From assembly GCA_900318195.1 (NCBI GenBank), contig ONJR01000209.1, positions 1-43,246 on the forward strand: a DNA stretch of 43,246 nt, in the 5' to 3' direction. A model generated the notes under the pieces. The model was not told the DNA's origin and did not search any database. It was given only the letters and a program-made list of their open reading frames with translations. The translations under genes and the position numbers were made by a program. This DNA is from an uncultured Planctomycetota bacterium. Lineage in GTDB: Bacteria; Planctomycetota; Planctomycetia; Pirellulales; Thermoguttaceae. Below are positions 6,678 to 14,556 of this stretch, one piece after another (within the stretch, counting starts at the first letter, position 1; every line of letters starts with the position of its first letter).

Positions 6678-8257
6678 GTAAAATGAGCCAATTGTCGATT
6701 AGCGTCTCGAACCCTTTGTTTGCGTCTCAAAACACGCAAGCGACCAACGGGAGCGGAGACTTCAGTTCGCGCGCGGTAGCGCGAACCGCCCACCCGGGCG
6801 TCCGGGCGCGCTACGCTGCGGCGCGTCCGAACTCCGATAACGCTCGTCAGTACATGGACGCGATCCGATTCGAGACCCCGCTTCAAGTTGGCAATTCTGC
6901 GGATCGCGCTACGCTACGCAAGCTCGCGCGCTATGAAGCGCTCAATAACGCGCACGCGGCCGGAATTGCGCGCCTCTTCGCGCTCTACGTCTGCGGGGTC
7001 GGTCCGCGTCTGAGATGGCGCGGCTGGGAGAAGTGTTACGACCGACCGCTTAATAGAAAACTCGCGGACTATGTTGAATACCGCTGGCGTGAGTTTTCGA
7101 CCGACCTACGGTTTCCCGCGCTCCTTCGTCAGACAATGCAAACGATCGTTGTCGACGGAGAGGCGTTTTTGTGTTTAACTGACAACCCACGCCGCGCGCT
7201 ACGGTTCGGAGTCGAACTCCTCGACGGTCAGCGCGTCGGGAATCCAAACGGCAAACGTTCCGATAGTCGGCTACAAGACGGCGTCGTGCTCGACCCGTTC
7301 GGGAATCCGGACGCGTACTACGTCTTTCAAACTCCTGAAAACGATTCTTCGTTCTACGACACGACGAAGTACGAGCTCATGCCGGCGCAACAAGTCTTCC
7401 ACCTCTTTCGAGAAGATTACGCGGGACAAACGCGCGGCGCGTCCTGGTTTGCGCCGGCGCTTCTCATGCTCCAGCAGTTGCGCGCGTATACAGAAGCGAC
7501 GATTGAAGCGGCGAAAGCTGGCGCGCGCGTCTGGGCGAGCGTCGAGACGCAAAACGGCTTCGACGTCGACGGCTACCTCGACCTCGAAAAGGAAGTGCAA
7601 TACGACGCGTACAGCTCCTTCGAGACGCCGAACGGTCGTATTCTCATGTTGCCCGCCGGGACGACGATGCGGGGATTCAACCCGACGCAACCGACGACGG
7701 CGGCGGACGCGTATACCGCGAACCTGCTCTCTCAGATAGGGTACGCAATGGGACTGCCGCGCAATAAGGCGACCGGGTCGAGCCACGAATACAACTTCGC
7801 GTCGGGTCGGCTGGATAACCAGCCGTTTGAGCTACTCATTTCGACCCTTCAGAAGGATATGCTTGAACGCGATTTTTGCGATCGACTCTTCGGCGTCTTC
7901 TATGAAGCAATCTATCCCGAACTCCTCATGGTGAGCGACGACGCGCCGCGACTCGCCGATTCCGACTGGGAATGGGACTGGCCGAGTCCGCCCTTGGTCG
8001 ACGCGGAAGCGACGGCGCGCTCGAACGCGATTCTCGTTAAGAGCGGTCAACGCACGCTTCGCGAGGTCTGGGAGGAACTGCACCCGGAAGGGGACTTTGA
8101 ACAGGCGGCGCGCGAGATTGAACGCGATCGGGAACGCTTCCCGGAAATTTACGGCGTTACGAATAATCAGCAGGTAGAGGACGACGTTGAACCGCAGGAG
8201 CCGCAGGAGACGCGGATCCGCGAGCCGCGAGGGCAGGACGTGGAGAGGACTTTTTAA
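6674..8257 (+). CDS. Phage portal protein, lambda-like family (527 aa)
   Basis: This is the dodecameric vertex channel through which DNA is packaged. Length and motifs fit the lambda gpB family: an N-terminal helix with NNAHAAGIARLFALYVCGVG (about residues 94-113), QTIVVDGEAFL, GVELLDGQRV, then VFHLFRED with a QTRGASWFAPAL helix start and a C-terminal acidic tail. Residues 22-42 (QATNGSGDF to TAHPG) are encoded by a truncated copy of the palindromic element described here. It is inserted in frame in the flexible N-terminus ahead of the conserved fold. The gene starts in an ATGA overlap with the upstream gene and ends just before the prohead protease/capsid ORF. Confidence 0.88.
   Translation: MSKMSQLSISVSNPLFASQNTQATNGSGDFSSRAVARTAHPGVRARYAAARPNSDNARQYMDAIRFETPLQVGNSADRATLRKLARYEALNNAHAAGIARLFALYVCGVGPRLRWRGWEKCYDRPLNRKLADYVEYRWREFSTDLRFPALLRQTMQTIVVDGEAFLCLTDNPRRALRFGVELLDGQRVGNPNGKRSDSRLQDGVVLDPFGNPDAYYVFQTPENDSSFYDTTKYELMPAQQVFHLFREDYAGQTRGASWFAPALLMLQQLRAYTEATIEAAKAGARVWASVETQNGFDVDGYLDLEKEVQYDAYSSFETPNGRILMLPAGTTMRGFNPTQPTTAADAYTANLLSQIGYAMGLPRNKATGSSHEYNFASGRLDNQPFELLISTLQKDMLERDFCDRLFGVFYEAIYPELLMVSDDAPRLADSDWEWDWPSPPLVDAEATARSNAILVKSGQRTLREVWEELHPEGDFEQAAREIERDRERFPEIYGVTNNQQVEDDVEPQEPQETRIREPRGQDVERTF
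6737..6806 (+). repeat. Palindromic element copy A (truncated, inside portal)
   Basis: Only the right half of the element is present: the right arm of the central stem (GCGACCAACGGGAGCG), then the right terminal repeat with GTTCGCGC...GCGCGAAC (8 bp, GCGGTA loop), then a CGCCC-ACCC-GGGCG hairpin (6,787-6,800). It keeps the portal frame open. It has the same orientation as all other copies. Confidence 0.75.
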
Positions 8258-8258
8258 G

Positions 8259-10757
8259 ATGAAACAAGCGACAGCATACCTAACGGACGCTTTGGACGCG
8301 ACGGTCGAAACTCGCGTCTTTAAGTTTGATCCGCTGTATAGCGGCGGGCCGGCGTATATCGACGGGTTTGATTACCCGTGTTACGTCGACCTCTCGACAT
8401 TACAGATCGACCCTGCGCCGAAGGCGTTGCTTGAGCACGACCCTAACGCGGTTGTTGGGAAATTAGAGAATATCAAAAACAATGGTGAAACCATAACCTG
8501 CGACGCAGTAGTCGGCGGTACGACGCTCGCGGCGAAGGTCATTGAATGGGCGGAACACGTCGCCGATTGGGTTCCTTCAATAGGCGTTTACCGAATCGAC
8601 GACAGAGACGTGGAATTTGTGCCGGAAGGCGCGGGCGCGAATGTTAATAATCAATCGGTGGTCGGACCGGCGTATATCTGCCATGGCGGCTCGCTATGCG
8701 AAGGCTCTTTCGTTGCGATTGGAGGCGACGGTTCGGCACGGTCGTTACTTGCAAAATTGTGGAACCAACGCGCCGGCGTTGGATCCGAGTTCGAGCTTCC
8801 GCTCGATCACGAGGAGTCGCGCGCGTTGCGCGCTTACATTATTAATCAGGCAAGCGCCCAACGGGCGCGTGAATCGAAAGGAGCGCGCGGTAGCGCGAAC
8901 CAAAAGATGACGAAGAGAAGAAAGTTGTTTGTAAAAGCGGCGGAAGGGGTAACGGAACCGACGGAAGAAACGATCGTCGAGACTCCGCCCGTCGAAGAGA
9001 TTGAAGCGCTCGTCGAAGAGAAGGTCGCGGAAGAAACGGACGCGATCGCGGAAGAAGCGATCGTCGACGCCGTTGAAGAGAATTCCGAAGAGATACTCGA
9101 AGAGATCGTTGTCGACGCGGTGGATCAGGCGGCGGAAGTCGTCGACACGCAAGTTGGCGAGGAGATCGTAACGGAGATAGTCGACGAGATTCTCACAGAG
9201 ATCGAAGAGGAAGCGCCAGTCGACACAACGGACGCGCTCGCGGTCGCGAAGTTCGCGGTCGATCGCGCGAAGAAGAAGCTGAAGGCGCGCGCTTCGCGTC
9301 GTACGGGACGGCGCGCCGCCGCTGCGTTGGCGGAACAGCGTCGAGTCGCAGGGCTAAAAGCGCTCGCGACCGGCAAGGGAAAGGGGGTGGTCAAGATTAT
9401 TGCAACGGCAATTAGCGAAGGGTGGAGCGTTCCGCGTACGTCGCGCATAATCGACGCGTCGAATAAGCGCGAGCGCTTTGTAGCCGGTCTGCGTAATCCT
9501 GGACGTAACGCAACGGAAGGCGGACGCGCGCCGAGCAAACAGGATATTCTCACCGCGTCTCTCGCTCAAACGCTTGGTATGAGTCCTAAGCGTATCCAGT
9601 CGGCGTTTAAGTTCGACCAGCGGGTCATCGACGCGGCTCAGGATCGGCAGTATCGAGGCGCTACGCTGCGCACAATCGTAGCGGAGTCAAACAACTCCTT
9701 TAACCCCGGCTCTTTTGGGGTTAATACCTCCATGCTGACGGCGTGGAACGAATGCCGGGACAACTGCCGTCGCGCGCGCATTATGGCGGGGGCGGGCGGT
9801 CGTTCGATTCAGGCGAACGCGGGCTTTTCAACGATTAGCGCAACCGACGTCTTTACGCTCGTTCTCCAGGCGTTTTTGGAGCCGTCGCAAGAGACGGCGC
9901 CGAAGCTGTACTCTGAGATCACGCGCACGAACACGCTCGCCGACTTCAATACGGTCAGCTCGTACCTACCGACGCTACAAGGTCGACTCCGCGAGATTTC
10001 TGAGACGGGCGCGATCCAGAATATCACCTTCACGACCGAGAAGTTCGACCGTGCGACGAAGGCGAACGGAATTAACTTCACAATTCCGGAGATGGTCATC
10101 ATCAACGACCAGATCGACGTCTTCGCCGAACTGCTACGTCAGTTTGAAACGCTCGGAGACGACTGCATTGAGCACGACGTCGCGGAGATGTTCTGGCGCA
10201 TCTTGGACGGGGACGCGAAAGACGGGTATGGGAATCCAATCGTCTCGGCGGCGCGCGGCAACTACATTACCAACGCGAGCCTCGACGAGAACGGACTCAA
10301 CGACGCGCTCGTCGCGCTCAATTCCTACTCGACCGCAAACGGCGTCCCGCTCAGCGTCGACAACGCGATTATGCTGACCGGCTCGAAACTCGGTGCGACC
10401 GCAATGAAGCTCTACGCGCAAGAGTACGTCGACTTCGCGAACGGGACGGTAACCCCGAATATCTATCGCGGTCGTTTTCGTCCGCTCGTATGGCCGTACC
10501 TCGATAAAGCGCACGCGCGCGCCGTAACCGATACCGGCACGACCTCGCTCCTGCAAGGCGAGAAGACGTGGGCGCTCATACGCGACCCGGCGACGCGTCC
10601 GGTCGTCTGCGTTAATAAACTCGTCGGCTATGAGTCGCCGCAGATTCGTCAGTTCGATTACGATCCCGCCGTTTGGGGGATTACGTATCAGCTTATCTAT
10701 CCGTACAGCGTCTCGGCTCAGTATGCCGACGGTATCGTCGCGCTGACCAACGCATGA
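8259..10757 (+). CDS. Prohead protease / scaffold / major capsid fusion (832 aa)
   Basis: The ORF starts at ATG 8,259, with GGAGAGGA upstream and 1 base after the portal stop. Residues 1-168 resemble a prohead protease: KALLEHDPNAVVGKLENI supplies a catalytic-type His, and VADWVPSIGVYRI a candidate Ser. Residues 169-216 are encoded by palindromic element copy B. Residues 217-350 are a very acidic Glu/Val-rich segment then a basic stretch, as in capsid scaffolding domains. The remainder is the capsid fold (LAQTLGMSPKRI, LREISETGAIQNITFT, and a C-terminal VWGITYQLIYPYSVS). A second start inside copy B (8,907) can give the scaffold-capsid part alone, so both fused and separate products are possible. 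The family assignment is by pattern and gene order. Confidence 0.8.
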   Translation: MKQATAYLTDALDATVETRVFKFDPLYSGGPAYIDGFDYPCYVDLSTLQIDPAPKALLEHDPNAVVGKLENIKNNGETITCDAVVGGTTLAAKVIEWAEHVADWVPSIGVYRIDDRDVEFVPEGAGANVNNQSVVGPAYICHGGSLCEGSFVAIGGDGSARSLLAKLWNQRAGVGSEFELPLDHEESRALRAYIINQASAQRARESKGARGSANQKMTKRRKLFVKAAEGVTEPTEETIVETPPVEEIEALVEEKVAEETDAIAEEAIVDAVEENSEEILEEIVVDAVDQAAEVVDTQVGEEIVTEIVDEILTEIEEEAPVDTTDALAVAKFAVDRAKKKLKARASRRTGRRAAAALAEQRRVAGLKALATGKGKGVVKIIATAISEGWSVPRTSRIIDASNKRERFVAGLRNPGRNATEGGRAPSKQDILTASLAQTLGMSPKRIQSAFKFDQRVIDAAQDRQYRGATLRTIVAESNNSFNPGSFGVNTSMLTAWNECRDNCRRARIMAGAGGRSIQANAGFSTISATDVFTLVLQAFLEPSQETAPKLYSEITRTNTLADFNTVSSYLPTLQGRLREISETGAIQNITFTTEKFDRATKANGINFTIPEMVIINDQIDVFAELLRQFETLGDDCIEHDVAEMFWRILDGDAKDGYGNPIVSAARGNYITNASLDENGLNDALVALNSYSTANGVPLSVDNAIMLTGSKLGATAMKLYAQEYVDFANGTVTPNIYRGRFRPLVWPYLDKAHARAVTDTGTTSLLQGEKTWALIRDPATRPVVCVNKLVGYESPQIRQFDYDPAVWGITYQLIYPYSVSAQYADGIVALTNA
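8765..8906 (+). repeat. Palindromic element copy B (protease-capsid boundary)
   Basis: Parts in order: hairpin H0 CCAACGC-GCCG-GCGTTGG (8,765-8,782); left terminal repeat GTTCGAGCTTCCGCTCG (8,789-8,805); a central stem with two mismatches; AAAGGAG (8,877-8,883); right terminal repeat CGCGCGGTAGCGCGAAC (8,884-8,900); then CAAAAG and an ATG at 8,907. It contains no in-frame stop, so the ORF runs through. Confidence 0.85.
8907..10757 (+). CDS. Internal start: scaffold-major capsid protein (616 aa)
   Basis: In-frame ATG at the exact right end of element copy B. AAAGGAG lies 23 bases upstream. If the intervening CGCGC-GGTA-GCGCG hairpin folds, the effective spacing falls to 9 bases, which is optimal. 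The product begins MTKRRKLFVKAAEG and comprises the acidic scaffold-like domain plus the capsid fold. Virions normally need capsid in large excess over protease, so a separate capsid product is reasonable. Whether it is made is inference. Confidence 0.55.
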   Translation: MTKRRKLFVKAAEGVTEPTEETIVETPPVEEIEALVEEKVAEETDAIAEEAIVDAVEENSEEILEEIVVDAVDQAAEVVDTQVGEEIVTEIVDEILTEIEEEAPVDTTDALAVAKFAVDRAKKKLKARASRRTGRRAAAALAEQRRVAGLKALATGKGKGVVKIIATAISEGWSVPRTSRIIDASNKRERFVAGLRNPGRNATEGGRAPSKQDILTASLAQTLGMSPKRIQSAFKFDQRVIDAAQDRQYRGATLRTIVAESNNSFNPGSFGVNTSMLTAWNECRDNCRRARIMAGAGGRSIQANAGFSTISATDVFTLVLQAFLEPSQETAPKLYSEITRTNTLADFNTVSSYLPTLQGRLREISETGAIQNITFTTEKFDRATKANGINFTIPEMVIINDQIDVFAELLRQFETLGDDCIEHDVAEMFWRILDGDAKDGYGNPIVSAARGNYITNASLDENGLNDALVALNSYSTANGVPLSVDNAIMLTGSKLGATAMKLYAQEYVDFANGTVTPNIYRGRFRPLVWPYLDKAHARAVTDTGTTSLLQGEKTWALIRDPATRPVVCVNKLVGYESPQIRQFDYDPAVWGITYQLIYPYSVSAQYADGIVALTNA

Positions 10758-10786
10758 TAGACGGGCCGAGAGTAACGCAACGTTTC

Positions 10787-10807
10787 CCCCGCCACAAAGT
10801 GGCGGGG
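10787..10807 (+). repeat. Perfect 9-bp GC hairpin after the capsid gene
   Basis: CCCCGCCAC-AAA-GTGGCGGGG lies 29 bases past the capsid stop. No T-run follows on the plus strand, so it is probably a stability or processing hairpin that separates the abundant capsid message from downstream genes, not a full terminator. Confidence 0.6.
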
Positions 10808-10835
10808 CTCCATCTCCACCCAATGTAGATTGACC

Positions 10836-11138
10836 ATGACAGAAATTAAAACCAAAACCTACAACACACAAATCGAAGGAATGCACCCTGGTCATTCCAA
10901 CGTCCACATTATGGTAATTCAAGCGACGAACCCTGAGAACGCGCCGCTTACCGGCGGACAAATCGACGCGGCGTTAGGAGCGGCGAAGGCGAGTCTTGAA
11001 CTCACCGGCGCGGAAGTCGCGGCGACGTGGAATCCGTTACAGCTCGACGAGATCGAAGAGGGTCAGGTCGGGGTTCTTAAAATCGACGTTAAACAGACGG
11101 TGTATCAGGAAGAAGAGCCAGAGACGGAATCTAACTAA
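10836..11138 (+). CDS. Hypothetical virion-region protein (100 aa)
   Basis: ATG at 10,836, 78 bases after the capsid stop and beyond the GC hairpin. The stop overlaps the next ATG (TAATG). The protein starts MTEIKTKTYNTQIEGMHPGH, has a central SNVHIMVIQATNPEN strand pair and an acidic C-terminus (EEEPETESN). I recognise no family. The ribosome-binding site is poor, so the start could differ. The position between the capsid and the fiber-like gene suggests a small head or decoration protein, which is inference. Confidence 0.65.
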   Translation: MTEIKTKTYNTQIEGMHPGHSNVHIMVIQATNPENAPLTGGQIDAALGAAKASLELTGAEVAATWNPLQLDEIEEGQVGVLKIDVKQTVYQEEEPETESN

Positions 11139-12742
11139 TGGCGATCCATTATATCACCTCAACGGCGAGTACGGGAACAGGTACGTTCTATCAGCTCAAC
11201 GCCGACGCGGCAGACGGCGATACGATCCAGCCCGACCCGACGATTTTCCCGCCCGGCACGGTCTGCAAGACTACGCTCGCGTCGAATATCACGAGTTCTA
11301 GGAAGAATGTTAATATTCTCGGCGCACAGACGCGAATTGAGATCAATGGGGATAACAGGTATTGTGTTCAAATCGGCTCGTTGGCTACAGGGTACGCGAC
11401 CTTCTCACAAACGATCGAAGACGTCGATTTTGTAAACCTCTGTTCGTCGTCGACGAGCGGCTCAAGCGGACCGATCGTCTTCTATCAAGTTGGCACAACG
11501 ACAGTTCGCCGCTGTCGCGCCGTCGGATGTACAGGCTACTACGCGGGCGGCTTTAAAGTGTACGGAAGTTCGGCGAAGGGCAAGTTCTACGACTGCGCCG
11601 CGTACGGCAATAGGTGTATGGCGGGGAGCGGGCAGGTCGCCTTCGCCTTCTGGTTTAATACCGCGAACTCCGCTAATGAGATGTACCGCTGCACCTACGG
11701 CGGGTGTGTAACGCTAACCTCCGGCACAGCTGGCGCGTTCAAAAACACGCCGTCGCTAATCGGGGACTACGTCTCGCCGACCTATGAGGACGAATGGCGC
11801 ACCCCGCCTCCGTCGACTTACGCGTACTCGACCTGGACGGAGGATTCGTGGCAGGAGATGGATCCGCGTCCGACGTCGACCTCATCCTTCCGCACAGGCT
11901 CGTCGACCTCAAGTTCCGACATTCTCGACCTGGACGGTCGCACGCGCCGCGCGAACGGCGCGAAGGGCGCGTTTGAATATTTCGACGAAGTTTTAGCGAC
12001 TCCCACGAACCTCGCCGGTTACTGTTACGATTCCGACGGCTTCCAAGTTCGCTGGTCGCCGGTAGCGAACGCGACGCAGTATCGCGTAACGATCGTTTCG
12101 TTAGAAGACCCACAGCAGACAGAGACGTCGACGGTATACGACTGTAACGCCGTTTTTGGCGGTCTCGAACCGTTCACAACGTATTTAGCGAGCGTTGTAG
12201 CGCAGAGCGATCAATCGGGCGTCTATTACGGCGACTCCGACCCTGCGACGATCGAATTAACAACGTTGCCAGAGGAGCTCACGCGTCTAAGCTGGCCGAC
12301 GTATCGTGAGTCGTGGAATATTGCCGGCGAGTATATCGGGGTTGAATGGCGACCGGAAGAATGCTCTTTTATTCGCGTTACGATCTATCGCGGCGCGCAA
12401 CTCGAAGAGAATGTCGTTTATCGCGAGGTTTTTGAAGCGTACGGCGGCGTCAATGAAGTTCGGTGGACTCCCCCGGCGTCGGGAACGTATACCTGGGGCT
12501 TAAAAGGGTACCCCGCCGCAACGGATACCACACACCGTCCGAGCTTAGAAAACACCGCGACGATGGAGTGGCAAGCGCCAGCTTTAATCACGCTCGATAC
12601 TCCGACGAACCTGGCGGCGAGTAATATTACCGACACAAGCGCGACGTTGAGTTGGGGCGCCGTAACGAATGCGAGCGGGTATAAGGTGGAATGGCGCGTG
12701 TCGGGAGCGAGCGCTTGGAATGAACAAGAAGTCAACGCATAA
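11138..12742 (+). CDS. Beta-helix / fibronectin-III surface protein, N-terminal part (534 aa)
   Basis: Residues 1-270 start YITSTASTGTGTFYQLNAD and are Gly/Ser/Asn-rich with short strands, like a right-handed beta-helix of pectate-lyase style. An FN3 domain follows (about 287-377; TPTNLAGYCYDSDGFQVRW through TTLPEE), then an Ig-like segment (about 380-480). The first half of another FN3 domain (ATLSWGAVTNASGYKVEWRV) stops at TAA after NEQEVNA. The missing half continues in the same frame after 15 bases in the next gene. Phage proteins of this type decorate capsids or tails and bind host surface glycans (family knowledge). The original gene probably ran on to about 14,690. Confidence 0.75.
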   Translation: MAIHYITSTASTGTGTFYQLNADAADGDTIQPDPTIFPPGTVCKTTLASNITSSRKNVNILGAQTRIEINGDNRYCVQIGSLATGYATFSQTIEDVDFVNLCSSSTSGSSGPIVFYQVGTTTVRRCRAVGCTGYYAGGFKVYGSSAKGKFYDCAAYGNRCMAGSGQVAFAFWFNTANSANEMYRCTYGGCVTLTSGTAGAFKNTPSLIGDYVSPTYEDEWRTPPPSTYAYSTWTEDSWQEMDPRPTSTSSFRTGSSTSSSDILDLDGRTRRANGAKGAFEYFDEVLATPTNLAGYCYDSDGFQVRWSPVANATQYRVTIVSLEDPQQTETSTVYDCNAVFGGLEPFTTYLASVVAQSDQSGVYYGDSDPATIELTTLPEELTRLSWPTYRESWNIAGEYIGVEWRPEECSFIRVTIYRGAQLEENVVYREVFEAYGGVNEVRWTPPASGTYTWGLKGYPAATDTTHRPSLENTATMEWQAPALITLDTPTNLAASNITDTSATLSWGAVTNASGYKVEWRVSGASAWNEQEVNA

Positions 12743-12760
12743 CGCGAGGAACATAGAATG
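12743..12760 (+). promoter_or_regulatory. Restart site between split FN3 genes
   Basis: The in-frame TAA (12,740-12,742) is followed by CGC-GAGGAA-CATAGA-ATG. GAGGAA is a good Shine-Dalgarno 6 bases before the ATG at 12,758. The two frames are identical, so a single stop codon separates the halves of one FN3 domain. Confidence 0.7.
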
Positions 12761-14419
12761 GCAACAACATTAAATCTCACCGGGCTAACCCAAGGCACAA
12801 CGTACGAGTTTCGAGTAACCGCAGTTGGGGACGGCTCAACCTACGCGAACTCGGCGGCGAGTACGACGAGTAGCTTTACCACGCTCGCGAAACTGGCGAC
12901 GCCGGGAACGCCTAGTTTAGGAAATCGCACAACGAGCACGCTAACGTTCGTCTGGGCGGCTCAACCGAGTTATCCAAGCGGCACGACGTATATCGTTGAA
13001 TATAAGACGTCGAGCGCGTCGACGTGGACGACGAAGACGGCTTCCACGTCGTCAATTACCCTGACAGGACTAACGTCGGGTACGACGTATCAGGTCCGGG
13101 TTAAAGCGACGACAACGAACTCGGCGTACGTCGATTCCGATTACACCGAGACCGCTTCTGGTAAAGTTCAAACGAAACTCGGAACGCCGACGCTCACGCT
13201 CTCGTCCGCCGTAAGCTCTATTACAGCGACCTGGGGCGCGATAACGAACGCGTCGAGCTATACGATCGAGTATAAACTGTCCGGCGCGTCTTCGTGGACG
13301 ACCGCGACTCAAACGGGAACGTCGAAGACGCTCAGCCCACTTGCGGAAGGTGTAACATACGTCTTCCGGGTCAAAGCGACGTCGAGTAATACCGATTACG
13401 CAGAGTCGAATTACTCGACGGAGCAGTCGGCGACGACGTATATAACGCTCACGACGCCAACTGGCTTGGCTTTAACAAGAGACACAAGTTCAATTACGGC
13501 GACGTGGAACGCAACTCCGAACGCGAGCGGGTATCGTATTTCGTATCGAACAGCGAGCGGTTCCGCTACAACGAAAGAAGTCAGCGGCACAAGCGCGACA
13601 ATAACCGAATTAACGTCGGGCACGACGTACTACGTTAAAGTCATGGCGATCGGCGGCAACGGCTACGTCAGTTCGACGTACAGCGACGAAGAGTCGGCGA
13701 AGGTCAAGACGAAGCTAGCGACCCCGACAGGTCTGGCGGCGAGCGACGTGCTCTCGACGACCGCGACGCTAAGCTGGAACGCGGTAGCAAACGCGACGCA
13801 TTACCTCTTGACGATTTCCGACGCCAACGGCGTTATAACCGGCTATAACAACAAGCAGGTTACGGGGACGACGATTAACCTAACCGGTCTAACGGCGACG
13901 AAGCAGTATACCGTTTCGCTCATAGCGGCGTCGACGTCGGCGGACTACGTGAACTCTGACGCGGCGACGTTGGACTTCACAACCGATACGAAACTCGCGA
14001 CGCCAGCCGCGCCGACGCTTACGAAGACGGCGAACTCGATTACGGCGACGTGGGGCGCGGTCTCACAAGCGAGCCATTACATAGTCGCGTACAAGCTGTC
14101 GACCGCGAGCACGTGGACGGAAAGCGCTAATATCGGCACGACGTCCTTTACCCTCAGCAATCTCGCGGAAGGTAAGACGTACAACTTCAAAGTCAAGGCG
14201 TGTACGATCGCCGAAGAGTACGAAGATTCCGACTACTCTTCGACGTCGACGACTACGACGCTCATTACGCTAGCGACCCCGACGAACCTCACCGTGAGCA
14301 ATATCGACCTAACGAGCGCGACGCTCGGCTGGGACGCCGTGGAGCACGCGAGTAAGTATCGAATTGAATATCGCGCGTCCGGCGATACGAGCTGGAACTC
14401 CAAAGACGTTGACAATTAA
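12758..14419 (+). CDS. Multi-domain fibronectin-III protein (553 aa)
   Basis: The protein opens with the second half of the split FN3 domain (TTLNLTGLTQGTTYEFRV). About six full FN3 repeats of 85-95 residues follow, each with a TPT(G/N)L start, an ATLSW or ITATW core strand and a LTSGTTYxVRVxA strand. It ends with the first half of a further FN3 domain (SWNSKDVDN). The Thr/Ser-rich composition is typical of phage FN3 tandem arrays, which bind carbohydrate weakly (family knowledge). The stop codon overlaps the left end of palindromic element copy C, and the lost half reappears after it. The internal DNA similarity of the repeats is expected from tandem domain duplication. Confidence 0.8.
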   Translation: MATTLNLTGLTQGTTYEFRVTAVGDGSTYANSAASTTSSFTTLAKLATPGTPSLGNRTTSTLTFVWAAQPSYPSGTTYIVEYKTSSASTWTTKTASTSSITLTGLTSGTTYQVRVKATTTNSAYVDSDYTETASGKVQTKLGTPTLTLSSAVSSITATWGAITNASSYTIEYKLSGASSWTTATQTGTSKTLSPLAEGVTYVFRVKATSSNTDYAESNYSTEQSATTYITLTTPTGLALTRDTSSITATWNATPNASGYRISYRTASGSATTKEVSGTSATITELTSGTTYYVKVMAIGGNGYVSSTYSDEESAKVKTKLATPTGLAASDVLSTTATLSWNAVANATHYLLTISDANGVITGYNNKQVTGTTINLTGLTATKQYTVSLIAASTSADYVNSDAATLDFTTDTKLATPAAPTLTKTANSITATWGAVSQASHYIVAYKLSTASTWTESANIGTTSFTLSNLAEGKTYNFKVKACTIAEEYEDSDYSSTSTTTTLITLATPTNLTVSNIDLTSATLGWDAVEHASKYRIEYRASGDTSWNSKDVDN

Positions 14420-14556
14420 CCCGGAGCCCGGGTGGGCGATTCGAGCTACCGCTCGGACTGGGATAACCCGCTCCCGTTGGTCGCTAGCGTCGCTAATAAT
14501 GCAAGCGACCAACGGGAGCGAAAATTACAGGAGCGCGCGGAAGCGCGAACCAAAAA
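14419..14556 (+). repeat. Palindromic element copy C (splits an FN3 domain)
   Basis: Parts: H0 ACCCGG-AGC-CCGGGT (14,419-14,433); left terminal repeat at 14,439-14,455; central stem CGCTCCCGTTGGTCGC (14,469-14,484) pairing perfectly over 16 bp with 14,505-14,520; CAGGAG (14,528-14,533); right hairpin CGCGC-GGAA-GCGCG; then AACCAAAAA and an ATG at 14,557. The stop of the upstream gene lies at its left edge and a new start at its right edge. Confidence 0.85.

Noticed and set aside
8187..8258. Upstream start for the protease-capsid ORF
   Set aside because: This stretch lies inside the portal C-terminus in another frame, has no ribosome site and translates to a low-complexity Arg-rich peptide. 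ATG 8,259 with GGAGAGGA is better.
12758..14419. DNA-level tandem repeat array
   Set aside because: The repetition is explained by tandem FN3 domains with shared codons, not by a separate repeat element.
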